Assembly (NCBI GenBank): GCA_945897545.1
Contig: CAMDGJ010000140.1
Span: 1-7,296, forward strand
Direction: 5' to 3'
DNA length: 7,296 nucleotides
DNA from: Flavobacterium psychrophilum
GTDB taxonomy: Bacteria > Bacteroidota > Bacteroidia > Flavobacteriales > Flavobacteriaceae
Shown here: one piece after another, positions 1 through 7,261 of the stretch
How the letters are laid out: each line of letters opens with the position of its first letter
Numbering within the stretch: position 1 is the stretch's first letter
Position numbers and translations under genes: made by a program
The notes under the pieces: generated by a model
Told to the model about the DNA's origin: nothing
Database searches by the model: none
The model's input: the letters and a program-made list of their open reading frames with translations, nothing else

Positions 1-46
1 AGTCAAAAACCGACTCATACAACCTACAATAAAAAACAGTTATAAA

Positions 47-100
47 AATAAAAACGCTTATAACGGATGTGTAAAATCCTGTTATAAGCGTCTTTTTATT
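47..100 (-). terminator. Rho-independent, possibly bidirectional terminator in the left repeat arm
   Basis: A 10-bp perfect stem (CGCTTATAAC at 55-64 with GTTATAAGCG at 81-90) is extended inward by GGAT/ATCC (65-68 with 76-79, T80 bulged), leaving a 7-nt loop. It is extended outward by AATAAAAA (47-54) pairing with TTTTTATT (93-100). In minus-strand RNA the stem is followed by a T-rich tail (54 downward), so it would end the uvrA transcript roughly 110-165 nt after the stop codon at 212. The plus-strand reading also ends in a T tract, so it could stop transcription entering from the left as well. Termination activity is inferred from structure only. Confidence 0.75.
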
Positions 101-115
101 CTTTAGAAAACCGCG

Positions 116-142
116 CTGATCAAAACAAGAGAGGTTTTTCAG
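116..142 (-). other. Second hairpin inside the left repeat arm
   Basis: In minus-strand RNA, CTGA + AAAAC pairs with GTTTT + TCAG across a 7-nt loop (CTCTCTT), with a two-base GA bulge on the 3' side. The AAAACC strand could instead pair with a GGTTTT further downstream (107-112), so two mutually exclusive folds are possible. The same structure exists in the right arm at 7166-7192. Function is unknown. Confidence 0.45.
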
Positions 143-164
143 TGCCCTCTAGGGCGGGGTGGAC
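139..164 (-). repeat. GC-rich head hairpin at the inner edge of the left repeat arm
   Basis: GCCCT (144-148) pairs with AGGGC (151-155). Only the GAGGGC half (as read on the minus strand) belongs to the perfect 138-bp repeat; the other half and the preceding CCACCCC are specific to this copy. The motif CCCCGCCC, then GGG, then CTGA closely resembles the palindrome inside the first uvrA at 2397-2425. This suggests that the true element extends past the region of perfect identity. Confidence 0.5.
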
Positions 165-211
165 TTTTTTGATTCCTTAACGCTTTTTTTTAAGCTATAA
201 AAGTGTGGGAA

Positions 212-3064
212 TTACGCCAATTCTTTTTTCAAAAATTGCGCCGTGTAGCTTTTTTTATTTTTGGCAACTTCTTCGGGAGTTCCTTTGGCAACAACTTCTC
301 CGCCGCCTTTTCCACCTTCTGGACCAATGTCAATAATATAATCGGCTAGTTTTATCACGTCCATATTGTGTTCGATAATCAAAATCGTATTGCCTTTATT
401 TACCAGTTTATTTATCACTTCCATCAACACGCGAATGTCTTCAAAATGCAAGCCGGTGGTTGGTTCGTCGAGAATATAAAACGTATTTCCCGTATCTTTT
501 TTCGATAACTCTCCCGCCAGTTTAATGCGTTGTGCTTCGCCACCGGAAAGGGTGGTACTTTGTTGTCCTAAAGTAATATAGCCTAAGCCGACATCTTGCA
601 AGGTTTTGACTTTTCGATAAATCTTCGGAATCATTTCAAAGAAAGGAACGGCTTCATCAATTGTCATATTCAACACATCCGAAATGGATTTTCCCTTAAA
701 ACGAATTTCCAAAGTTTCTCTGTTAAAACGCTTTCCTTGGCAGGTTTCACATTCTACATAAACATCAGGCAAGAAGTTCATTTCAATAGTTCTCACGCCA
801 GAACCTTCGCAGGTTTCACATCGTCCACCTTTTACGTTGAAACTAAAACGCCCCGCTTTGTATCCCCGAATCATACTTTCGGATGTCATTGTAAATAAAT
901 TTCTGATTTCGGTAAAAACCTCGGTATAAGTTGCTGGATTCGAACGTGGTGTTCTTCCAATTGGACTTTGGTCAATGTCAATCACCTTGTCGATATGTTC
1001 CAAACCTTCAATTTTTTTGTAAGGTTTTGGTTTTTTAAAACCATTAAAATAAAAGGCGTTCAAAATAGGATAGAGGGTTTCATTGATTAATGTCGATTTT
1101 CCGCTTCCCGAAACGCCGGTTACGCAAATCATTTTGCCTAAAGGCAATTCTATCGACACATTTTTCAGGTTGTTTCCGGTTGCGCCAGTCAGTTTCAGAA
1201 AATTTCCGTTGCCTTCACGACGTTTTTTTGGAACCTCGATTTCCATTTCGCCGTTCAAATAAGAAGCCGTCAAAGTGTGGTCTTTCAAAATTTCTGCAGG
1301 TGTTCCTTTGCTGATGATTTCGCCACCGTGTTTTCCTGCTTTCGGACCAATATCAATCACATAATCGGCGCGCAGAATCATGTCTTTATCGTGTTCAACA
1401 ACAATTACCGAGTTGCCAATATCGCGCAATTGTTCCAAAGAATGAATCAATTTATCATTGTCTCTTTGGTGTAAACCAATACTCGGTTCATCTAAAATAT
1501 ATAAAACGCCCACCAACTGCGAACCAATTTGTGTCGCCAAACGGATGCGTTGTGCTTCGCCACCCGAAAGTGATTTGGAACTTCGACTTAATGCCAAATA
1601 ATCCAAACCAACATTCATCAAAAAGTTCAATCTGTCCTTAATTTCCTTGATAACTTCGGTCGCAATCTTTTTTTGTTTATCAGTTAAATGGTTGTCCAAA
1701 TCCAAAAACCAAGCCGTCACATCCGAAATATCCATATCGCATAATTCGGTGATGTTTTTCTCGTTGATTTTGAAAAATAATGCTTCTTTTTTCAATCGTG
1801 ATCCTTCGCAATCCGGACAATTTACTTCGTCCATAAATTCCTTTGCCCACCGTTTTATTGTAGCAGAACCACTTTCGTCGTGTTGGTTTTTGATGAAATG
1901 CGAAATCCCTTCAAACTCAATTTTGTATTCTTTGGTGACACCCAAAACTTTCGATGCGACAGAGAATTTTTCTTTTCCGCCATTCAAAATCATTTCCATT
2001 GCTTCTTCAGAAATGGTCGAAATAGCATCAGTCAATTTGAAATCGTATTTTTCTCCAATGATTTCCAATTGCTTGAACATCCAACTGCTTTTGTATTCGC
2101 CCAATGGTGCAAAACCACCTTTATTTATAGATATTTTCGGGTTGGGTATAATCTTCTTGATGTTGATTTCGTTTACTGTTCCCAAACCTTTGCAATGATC
2201 ACAAGCTCCTTTTGGTGAATTGAACGAAAACAAATTCGGTTCCGGATTTTGATACGATATTCCTGTCGAAGGACACATCAAATTTCGACTAAAAAATCGA
2301 ATTTCATTGGTGTCTTGGTCTAAAATCATCAACACATTTTCGCCGTGATACATCGCCGTAGCAATGCTTTCGGATAATCGTTTCAAATTAGCGTCGTCAG
2401 CTCCCCCTTCGGGGGCGGGGGGGGCTATCACCATTCTATCAATCACGATTTCGATGTCGTGGGTTTTATAACGGTCGAGTTTCATGCCTGTAGTAATGTC
2501 TTTTATCTCGCCATTAATGCGAACTTTCAAGAAACCTTGTTTGGCAATTTGTTGGAACAATTCGGCATAATGTCCTTTTCGCGCGCGAATTACGGGAGCC
2601 AAAATATTAATGCGTTTGCCTGCAAAATCTTGGGTGATCAACTCCTTGATTTGCTCGTCGTCATAGGAAACCATTTTTTCGCCCGTGTTGTAACTATAAG
2701 CATCGGCGGCACGAGCATACAACAAACGCAAGAAGTCATAAATTTCGGTGATGGTTCCAACGGTTGAGCGTGGACTTTTGCTGGTCGTTTTCTGTTCGAT
2801 GGCAATAACAGGCGAAAGTCCGTCAATTTTATCGACATCGGGACGTTCCAATCCTCCAAGGAATTGTCTAGCGTAAGCCGAAAAAGTTTCTACATAACGG
2901 CGTTGCCCTTCGGCATAAATGGTGTCGAAAGCCAAGGATGATTTTCCGGAACCCGAAAGTCCCGTAATCACCACCAGTTTTTCCCGCGGAATGCGGACAT
3001 CTATATTTTTTAGATTGTGTACTCGCGCACCCAATACTTCAATGTTGTTATCGTTTTCTAGCAT
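212..3064 (-). CDS. uvrA: Excinuclease ABC subunit UvrA, with an in-frame GC-rich repeat insertion
   Basis: This is the damage-recognition ATPase of nucleotide excision repair; in the known pathway a UvrA dimer loads UvrB onto damaged DNA in the cytoplasm. Numbering is from the ATG at 3064 (950 aa, close to the 940 of E. coli UvrA). Walker A I (GLSGSGKS) is at 35-42, followed by a UvrB-binding region at about 115-235. ABC signature I (LSGGEAQR) is at 499-506 with Walker B at D525/E526. Walker A II (GVSGSGKS) is at 650-657, the complete C-terminal zinc module is C749, C752, C772 and C775, signature II is at 839-846 and Walker B II is D866/E867. The N-terminal zinc module has only three cysteines (C264, C288, C291). 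Residues 214-223 come from a GC-rich palindrome and lie at the end of the UvrB-binding region. A TTG at 3076 would add four residues, but a -7 box at 3081-3088 puts the transcript start near there, so I prefer the ATG. The second uvrA lies 153 bp upstream on the same strand. Confidence 0.95.
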   Translation of the reverse strand: MLENDNNIEVLGARVHNLKNIDVRIPREKLVVITGLSGSGKSSLAFDTIYAEGQRRYVETFSAYARQFLGGLERPDVDKIDGLSPVIAIEQKTTSKSPRSTVGTITEIYDFLRLLYARAADAYSYNTGEKMVSYDDEQIKELITQDFAGKRINILAPVIRARKGHYAELFQQIAKQGFLKVRINGEIKDITTGMKLDRYKTHDIEIVIDRMVIAPPAPEGGADDANLKRLSESIATAMYHGENVLMILDQDTNEIRFFSRNLMCPSTGISYQNPEPNLFSFNSPKGACDHCKGLGTVNEINIKKIIPNPKISINKGGFAPLGEYKSSWMFKQLEIIGEKYDFKLTDAISTISEEAMEMILNGGKEKFSVASKVLGVTKEYKIEFEGISHFIKNQHDESGSATIKRWAKEFMDEVNCPDCEGSRLKKEALFFKINEKNITELCDMDISDVTAWFLDLDNHLTDKQKKIATEVIKEIKDRLNFLMNVGLDYLALSRSSKSLSGGEAQRIRLATQIGSQLVGVLYILDEPSIGLHQRDNDKLIHSLEQLRDIGNSVIVVEHDKDMILRADYVIDIGPKAGKHGGEIISKGTPAEILKDHTLTASYLNGEMEIEVPKKRREGNGNFLKLTGATGNNLKNVSIELPLGKMICVTGVSGSGKSTLINETLYPILNAFYFNGFKKPKPYKKIEGLEHIDKVIDIDQSPIGRTPRSNPATYTEVFTEIRNLFTMTSESMIRGYKAGRFSFNVKGGRCETCEGSGVRTIEMNFLPDVYVECETCQGKRFNRETLEIRFKGKSISDVLNMTIDEAVPFFEMIPKIYRKVKTLQDVGLGYITLGQQSTTLSGGEAQRIKLAGELSKKDTGNTFYILDEPTTGLHFEDIRVLMEVINKLVNKGNTILIIEHNMDVIKLADYIIDIGPEGGKGGGEVVAKGTPEEVAKNKKSYTAQFLKKELA
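2397..2425 (-). repeat. GC-rich palindrome inserted in frame in uvrA
   Basis: On the coding strand, CCCCC-GAA-GGGGG (plus 2403-2415) forms a tight hairpin; on the plus strand the loop is the stable CTTCGG type. It is preceded by eight consecutive C residues (plus 2417-2424). It encodes [10 protein letters not shown] between the conserved V-I-D-R-M-V-I and L-K-R-L segments. E. coli UvrA has only about three residues there (from memory). Base composition is unlike the AT-rich surroundings. It resembles GC-rich intergenic palindromes I recall from flavobacterial genomes, and the head of the 138-bp repeat at 139-164. The reading frame stays open. Confidence 0.7.
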
Positions 3065-3080
3065 AAATTTTGGCAAAGCG

Positions 3081-3088
3081 CAAAGTTA
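3081..3088 (-). promoter_or_regulatory. Bacteroidetes -7 box for the first uvrA
   Basis: The minus strand reads TAACTTTG, an exact match to the Bacteroidetes consensus TAnnTTTG, 16 nt before the preferred ATG at 3064. Transcription would start near 3076, giving a very short leader. A TTG about 24 nt upstream is a poor -33 candidate. This box implies that the gene does not depend only on read-through from the upstream uvrA. Confidence 0.6.
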
Positions 3089-3151
3089 CCATTTTGATTT
3101 ATTCTTTCGGTACAACAGCGTGTAAGTTTGACTACTTTTAACGTCTTGTTT

Positions 3152-3193
3152 AAAAACTAGAACGATTATTTTGTAGACCCTAAATCAATCGTT
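3152..3193 (-). terminator. Weak candidate terminator after the second uvrA
   Basis: On the minus strand, AACGATT (plus 3187-3193) and AATCGTT (plus 3161-3167) form a 7-bp stem over a 19-nt loop that can partly fold (TAG/CTA). Four bases later comes a T5 run (plus 3152-3156). It lies about 25 nt after the stop codon at 3218. The stem is AT-rich, so termination may be partial and some transcripts could run on into the next uvrA. Confidence 0.35.
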
Positions 3194-3217
3194 TGTGGTC
3201 ATAACAAAGATTAATCA

Positions 3218-6016
3218 TCACAACTTCTCTTTCAAATATTTCCCCGTAACTGATTTTTTGTTTTTTACGATTTCTTCGGGAGTTCCTTCGGCGAGTAATT
3301 GTCCACCGTTTTCGCCACCTTCAGGACCCAAATCAATAATCCAGTCAGCACATTTTATCAAATCTAAATTGTGTTCAATCACTAAAATCGAATGTCCTTT
3401 ATCGATTAACGCCTCAAATGAAGCCAAGAGTTTCTTGATGTCATGAAAATGCAATCCGGTAGTGGGTTCGTCAAATACAAAAAGGGCTTTTTCTTTCGTA
3501 GCACCTTTGACTAAGAACGAAGCCAGTTTGATACGCTGTGCTTCACCGCCTGAAAGGGTAGAAGAGGATTGTCCTAATTGTACATATCCTAAACCAACAT
3601 CTTGCAAAGGTTGTAATTTTTGGATAATCTTATTTTGTTTGTTGGCAGTGAAAAAAGAAATAGAATCATCAACGGTCATCGTCAGAATATCGTGAATGTT
3701 TTTCCCATCGAAAGTGACTTCCAAGACTTCTTTCTTGAATCGTTTGCCGTTGCAGGTTTCGCAGTGCAATTGCACATCGGCCATAAAAACCATTTCAACA
3801 TTGATTGTTCCTTCTCCTTTACAGGTTTCGCAACGACCACCTTCTACGTTAAACGAAAAATGTTTGGCTTGATACCCGCGAATTTTTGATAGTTTTTCTT
3901 TGGCAAACAATTCCCGAATATCGTCATAGGCTTTGATATACGTCACGGGATTCGAGCGAGAACTTCGGCCAATCGGGTTTTGATCTACGTATTCTATGTG
4001 CTGTATTTTATGATAATAACCACGCATTTCGGTAAATTGCCCCGCTTTTTCACCAACTCCATGCAGTTTTTTCTGCATTGCAGGAAACAGGATTTTTTTG
4101 ACCAAAGTGCTTTTTCCACTTCCCGAAACACCGGTAATCACGGTCAAGCATTCCAAAGGAAATTTGACGTCAATGTTTTGTAAATTATTCTCACGTGCCC
4201 CTAAAATTTCGATGTAATTGCTCCATTTCCGGCGAATTCTAGGCGTTTTAATTTCCAGTTCACCGTTGAGGTATTTTGCCGTCAATGAGGTCGATTTTAA
4301 GATTTCTTCGAAAGTGCCTTGGGCAACCAATTCGCCACCAAAAGTTCCTGCTTCTGGACCGATATCGATAATCATATCGGCAGCTTTCATAATGTCTTCG
4401 TCGTGTTCGACGACGATAACGGTGTTGCCTAAATCACGTAAAGATTGCAAAACTGTTATCAAACGTTCAGTGTCTTTTGGGTGTAAACCAATACTTGGCT
4501 CGTCTAAAATATACATCGAACCCACCAAACTGCTTCCGAGCGAAGTCGCTAAATTAATCCGTTGTGATTCGCCACCGGAAAGTGTCGCTGAGTTTCGGTT
4601 TAAAGTCAGATAATCCAACCCAACTTCGGTCAAAAATGCCAAGCGGTTGTTGATTTCTAATAATAAGCGTTTGGCAATTTGTTTTTCATATACATCCAAA
4701 TCAATGTTTTTGAAAAAAGTAACCAAATATTTGATTGGTAAATCGACCAAATCAGAAACTGTTTTCGAATTGATTTTCACATAAGAAGCTTCGATTCTTA
4801 AACGTTTTCCTTTGCAGGAATGGCATTTGGTTTTGCCGCGATAACGTGAAAGCATCACCCGATTTTGGATTTTATAATTTTTCTCTTCCAATTCCTTGAA
4901 GAAACGATTCAAACCTTGAAAATAACTGTTTCCTGTCCAAACTAAGTCTTTCTGTCCTTCCGAAAGTTCGAAAAAAGGTTTGTGGATCGGGAAGTCAAAC
5001 TTGTAAGCGTTGTTTACCAACTCGTCTCGAAACCATCCCATACTTTCGCCGCGCCAAGGATAAATGGCATTTTCGAAAATGGATAAAGAAGTGTTGGGAA
5101 TCACTAATTCTGCGTCAATCCCTATAATATTGCCATAGCCTTCGCAAACCGGACAAGCACCATACGGATTGTTGAAACTAAACAAATGAACATTGGGTTC
5201 CAAGAAAGTGATGCCGTCCAATTCGAAATTATTGCTGTACGAATAGCGTTTGTGAGTATTTAATTCTTGTAAATAGCAAATTCCTTTTCCTTCGTAAAAG
5301 GCGGTTTGCACCGCATCAGCAAGGCGATTGTAAAATTCCTCTTCTCCCGAAGTTTCGGGATTGACTACAATTCGGTCGATAATTAGAATAATGTCTTTGT
5401 TGTCTAACGTATGACTTTCGATGTCATCTAATCTAACCATTTCATTATCGACCAGTATTCTCGAGAATCCTTGATTGAGCAACGCTTTCAATTTATCTTC
5501 CAGCGCTCGGCCTTGCTCCAAATGAATTGGAGCTAGGAGCAACCATTTACTGTCTATTTCAAATTCTTTTACTGCGGTAATAACGTCTGATACAGTATTT
5601 TTTTTGACTTCTTGTCCGGAAATTGGCGAAAATGTTCTTCCGACTCTGGCGAACAGTAATTTGATGTAATCGTAGATTTCTGTCGAAGTTCCTACCGTAG
5701 ATCGTGCATTTGTCGTGTTCACTTTTTGCTCGATCGCAATAGCTGGAGCAATTCCTTTTATGTATTCTACTTTTGGCTTGTCTAATCTTCCAAGAAATTG
5801 TCTTGCATAAGAAGATAAACTTTCTACATAGCGTCGTTGTCCTTCAGCGTATAAAGTGTCGAAAGCCAAGCTCGATTTTCCAGAACCGGAAAGTCCTGTT
5901 ATGACAACTAATTTATTTCTTGGAATAGCAACATCCACATTTTTTAGATTGTGAACTTGAGCTCCTTTGATAATTATATTTTTCTTTGGATCTAAAGTAG
6001 AAAGGTCAATTTGCAT
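3218..6016 (-). CDS. uvrA: UvrA paralog (second excinuclease ABC subunit A)
   Basis: A full-length second UvrA of 932 aa, clearly diverged from its neighbour. Walker A I (GLSGSGKS) is at 41-48, followed by a UvrB-binding region at about 120-230 that keeps the LLLAPI and IDRIVV segments. Signature I is LSGGESQR at 479-486 (Ser replaces the usual Ala) with Walker B at D505/E506. Walker A II is at 629-636, the complete C-terminal zinc module is C729, C732, C752 and C755, signature II is at 821-828 and Walker B II is D849/E850. In the N-terminal zinc module only C288/C291 remain; the first CXXC is replaced by a segment reading F-E-L-D-G-I. A CXXC (C398/C401) is kept at the insertion domain. The UvrB-binding region argues against the short class-II UvrA2 type that lacks it. 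It may serve as an alternative or partner UvrA, for example for particular lesions, but this is inference. The ATG at 6016 fits both the protein N-terminus and a -7 box 18 nt upstream. Confidence 0.95.
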   Translation of the reverse strand: MQIDLSTLDPKKNIIIKGAQVHNLKNVDVAIPRNKLVVITGLSGSGKSSLAFDTLYAEGQRRYVESLSSYARQFLGRLDKPKVEYIKGIAPAIAIEQKVNTTNARSTVGTSTEIYDYIKLLFARVGRTFSPISGQEVKKNTVSDVITAVKEFEIDSKWLLLAPIHLEQGRALEDKLKALLNQGFSRILVDNEMVRLDDIESHTLDNKDIILIIDRIVVNPETSGEEEFYNRLADAVQTAFYEGKGICYLQELNTHKRYSYSNNFELDGITFLEPNVHLFSFNNPYGACPVCEGYGNIIGIDAELVIPNTSLSIFENAIYPWRGESMGWFRDELVNNAYKFDFPIHKPFFELSEGQKDLVWTGNSYFQGLNRFFKELEEKNYKIQNRVMLSRYRGKTKCHSCKGKRLRIEASYVKINSKTVSDLVDLPIKYLVTFFKNIDLDVYEKQIAKRLLLEINNRLAFLTEVGLDYLTLNRNSATLSGGESQRINLATSLGSSLVGSMYILDEPSIGLHPKDTERLITVLQSLRDLGNTVIVVEHDEDIMKAADMIIDIGPEAGTFGGELVAQGTFEEILKSTSLTAKYLNGELEIKTPRIRRKWSNYIEILGARENNLQNIDVKFPLECLTVITGVSGSGKSTLVKKILFPAMQKKLHGVGEKAGQFTEMRGYYHKIQHIEYVDQNPIGRSSRSNPVTYIKAYDDIRELFAKEKLSKIRGYQAKHFSFNVEGGRCETCKGEGTINVEMVFMADVQLHCETCNGKRFKKEVLEVTFDGKNIHDILTMTVDDSISFFTANKQNKIIQKLQPLQDVGLGYVQLGQSSSTLSGGEAQRIKLASFLVKGATKEKALFVFDEPTTGLHFHDIKKLLASFEALIDKGHSILVIEHNLDLIKCADWIIDLGPEGGENGGQLLAEGTPEEIVKNKKSVTGKYLKEKL

Positions 6017-6034
6017 TTGAAAACCGAATTTTCA

Positions 6035-6042
6035 CAAAAGTA
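6035..6042 (-). promoter_or_regulatory. Bacteroidetes -7 box for the second uvrA
   Basis: The minus strand reads TACTTTTG, matching TAnnTTTG, 18 nt before the ATG at 6016. This is nearly the same spacing as at the neighbouring uvrA (16 nt). No convincing TTG -33 element is seen at the usual distance. Confidence 0.55.
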
Positions 6043-6218
6043 ATCAATTTTGAAATGAGAAATGGCATTGAAGATGTCACAAAATTTCTATATCTTAAAA
6101 TGATTTTTTATGTTTAAAATGCAATGATATTTTAAGAATTTTAAGTGTTTTTAAACGCTTATCTGGTTAAAAAAGTACTTAGGTTATGTTAATTTATTTC
6201 CTTCAAAAATTAATTTTA

Positions 6219-6260
6219 TTGATTTTACTTGCATCTTAGGATATAATTTTGTTAAATTTG
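6219..6260 (+). promoter_or_regulatory. Overlapping promoter candidates for the sigma-factor gene
   Basis: Two -7 boxes match TAnnTTTG: TAATTTTG at 6244-6251 and TAAATTTG at 6253-6260. Each has its own TTG at nearly the same spacing: 6219-6221 (22 nt) and 6229-6231 (21 nt). Either would give a leader of about 85-100 nt. I cannot tell which is used, and both may be. Confidence 0.5.
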
Positions 6261-6356
6261 CCAAAGTTTTAACCTTAAAAACAATTAGCCTATACAATAG
6301 AACTACTTTTTAGATAAATCGCTCCAATTTTTATTAAAAAACTAAAACGTATTACT

Positions 6357-6941
6357 ATGGCTAATGTGCAACTCTCAGACTCTTTATTGGTAAACAATTA
6401 TGTTGAAGGCGATGAAAATTCTTTGACAATATTGATCAATAGGCATCAATCAAAAATATTTGGTTTTATATATTCGAAAATCTTAGATAGAGATATTTCG
6501 AATGATATTTTTCAAGACACTTTTATTAAAGTTATTAAAACTTTAAAATCAAATTCTTATAACGAAGAAGGTAAATTTCTACCTTGGGTGATGCGAATTG
6601 CTCATAATCTGATTATTGACCACTTTCGAAGAAACAAAAAAATGCCAATGTTCAGAGAAACAGAGGAATTTTCGATTTTCTCTGTTATGTCTGACGATTC
6701 TCCGTCGATAGAAAACAAAATCATTAGAGAACAAGTCGAAGTTGATTTACGAAAACTAATTGAAGAACTACCTGCAGATCAAAAAGAAGTTTTGGTTATG
6801 CGAATGTATCAAGATATGAGTTTTAAGGAAATTTCAGAAATTACAGGGGTTAGTATCAACACTGCCTTGGGTAGAATGCGATATGCATTGATGAATATGC
6901 GAAAAGTTATCGATAAACATCAAATTATTTTAACGAATTGA
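6357..6941 (+). CDS. ECF-type RNA polymerase sigma factor (sigma-70 family)
   Basis: A 194-aa protein with the two-domain build of extracytoplasmic-function sigma factors; it would direct RNA polymerase to a specific set of promoters. Sigma region 2 spans about 10-95, including I-F-Q-D-T-F (51-56) and the P-W-V-M-R-I-A-H-N block (76-84) followed by a basic D-H-F-R-R-N-K-K stretch. An acidic linker (about 101-127) leads to region 4 at about 130-183. There the helix-turn-helix core S-F-K-E-I-S-E-I-T-G-V-S (155-166) recognises the -35-like element. The first in-frame ATG gives the expected N-terminus; no Shine-Dalgarno is seen, as usual in Bacteroidetes. No anti-sigma factor gene with a membrane segment follows. 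The only downstream partner is a 47-aa protein. The target genes and the inducing signal cannot be read from the sequence, so I give no gene symbol. Confidence 0.92.
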   Translation: MANVQLSDSLLVNNYVEGDENSLTILINRHQSKIFGFIYSKILDRDISNDIFQDTFIKVIKTLKSNSYNEEGKFLPWVMRIAHNLIIDHFRRNKKMPMFRETEEFSIFSVMSDDSPSIENKIIREQVEVDLRKLIEELPADQKEVLVMRMYQDMSFKEISEITGVSINTALGRMRYALMNMRKVIDKHQIILTN

Positions 6942-6994
6942 TACTACAAGATAAATTTCTACGTTGTAATAAAAAATCAAACCTTTATTACTTT

Positions 6995-7138
6995 ATGGCA
7001 AAAATTTACTCTAAAAAAACGGTAGTTACCAATTCGATGAAACCCAAAAAAGAGACTATTTCTTTTTTATTAAATTACTCAAAAGCGTTAAGCATAATAA
7101 AAGTAAATAATCAAAGTTTCGAAGTAATTGCTAATTAA
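6995..7138 (+). CDS. Small protein of unknown function downstream of the sigma factor
   Basis: A 47-aa, lysine-rich protein starting M-A-K-I-Y-S-K-K and ending F-E-V-I-A-N, 53 nt after the sigma-factor stop. There is no signal peptide, membrane segment or cysteine. The N-terminal third is basic, and the middle (T-I-S-F-L-L-N-Y-S-K-A-L) could form an amphipathic helix. No TAnnTTTG box is visible in the gap, so it is probably cotranscribed with the sigma gene. The frame is also open from a TTG at 6938 that overlaps the sigma stop (66 aa), and a later ATG lies at 7037 (33 aa). I prefer 6995 because it is an ATG and keeps the most protein-like part. The composition looks coding, and I have an unverified impression of similar small flavobacterial proteins. 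Function is unknown; it is too short for a typical anti-sigma factor. Confidence 0.6.
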   Translation: MAKIYSKKTVVTNSMKPKKETISFLLNYSKALSIIKVNNQSFEVIAN

Positions 7139-7144
7139 GAGAAT

Positions 7145-7169
7145 GTCCCGATATTATCGAGGGCACTGA
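7145..7169 (+). repeat. Head hairpin at the inner edge of the right repeat arm
   Basis: CGATA-T-TATCG (7149-7159) is flanked by CC and, after one bulged A, GG, forming a hairpin 7 nt after the stop codon of the small ORF. Only its last bases (GAGGG) lie in the perfect 138-bp repeat. The 5' half differs from the left arm, yet a hairpin with a CCC/GGG base is kept in both copies. Confidence 0.5.
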
Positions 7170-7192
7170 AAAACCTCTCTTGTTTTGATCAG
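7166..7192 (+). other. Second hairpin inside the right repeat arm
   Basis: CTGA (7166-7169) plus AAAAC (7170-7174) pairs with GTTTT (7182-7186) and TCAG (7189-7192), with a GA bulge and a 7-nt loop. The GGTTTT at 7196-7201 can compete for AAAACC (7170-7175). This is the mirror copy of 116-142; its role is unknown. Confidence 0.45.
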
Positions 7193-7207
7193 CGCGGTTT
7201 TCTAAAG

Positions 7208-7261
7208 AATAAAAAGACGCTTATAACAGGATTTTACACATCCGTTATAAGCGTTTTTATT
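7208..7261 (+). terminator. Rho-independent terminator of the sigma-factor transcript in the right repeat arm
   Basis: CGCTTATAAC (7218-7227) pairs with GTTATAAGCG (7244-7253), with GGAT/ATCC inside and a 7-nt loop, followed by a T-rich tail (TTTTTATTTTT from 7254). A downstream TATAAC (7262-7269 area) could compete for the GTTATA arm. It lies about 80-120 nt after the small ORF, is well placed to end the sigma transcript, and is identical to the uvrA terminator at the other end. Confidence 0.75.

Larger units (their letters stand above)
12..149 (-). repeat. Left arm of a perfect 138-bp inverted repeat (dispersed 3'-end element)
   Basis: Every base of this stretch is the reverse complement of 7159-7296; I checked the arms block by block and found no mismatch. 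Read in the direction of the upstream uvrA (minus strand), it starts about 60 nt after the stop codon. It contains, in order, the shared half of a head hairpin, a second hairpin (116-142), an A/T-rich spacer and a large terminator-like hairpin (47-100). It has no open reading frame of note and no transposase. The 11 bases outside it (1-11) have no counterpart, because the window ends at the other arm. The element is probably a dispersed intergenic repeat, but only two copies can be seen, so its copy number is unknown. Terminal repeats of a transposon are possible but unsupported, since the genes between the arms are housekeeping genes. Confidence 0.95.
6017..6356. other. AT-rich divergent intergenic region between uvrA and the sigma-factor gene
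   Basis: These 340 bases contain no gene I can support. They hold the -7 box for the leftward uvrA (6035-6042) and overlapping promoter candidates for the rightward sigma factor (6219-6260). Between them is a cluster of AT-rich repeats: CTTAAAAT at 6094-6101 is the inverse of two ATTTTAAG copies at 6129-6136 and 6138-6145. A small dyad (TTTTAA-cc-TTAAAA, 6267-6280) lies at the predicted transcription start of the sigma gene. The remaining 75 or so bases before the ATG look like a plain A/T-rich leader. Confidence 0.6.

Noticed and set aside
55..90. Integron attC-like site in the GTTATAA/TTATAAC arms
   Set aside because: The core sites do not fit GTTRRRY / RYYYAAC (T where a purine is required), and there is no cassette structure or integrase.
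176..194. CTTAA...TTAAG hairpin just after the first uvrA stop as its terminator
   Set aside because: Only five A/T-rich pairs, and no T tract follows on the minus strand; the hairpin at 47-100 is far stronger.
2638..2859. 73-codon minus-strand frame overlapping the first uvrA
   Set aside because: It is an out-of-frame reading of the UvrA N-terminal coding region with no independent evidence.
596..4613. Plus-strand open frames of 65-183 codons opposite the two uvrA genes
   Set aside because: They are antisense shadows of conserved UvrA coding sequence, with phenylalanine/serine-rich translations and no promoter or domain support.
6938..6994. TTG start at 6938 for the small ORF, overlapping the sigma stop codon
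   Set aside because: TTG starts are uncommon in Bacteroidetes and the added 19 residues look non-conserved in character; the ATG at 6995 is preferred, though overlap coupling cannot be excluded.
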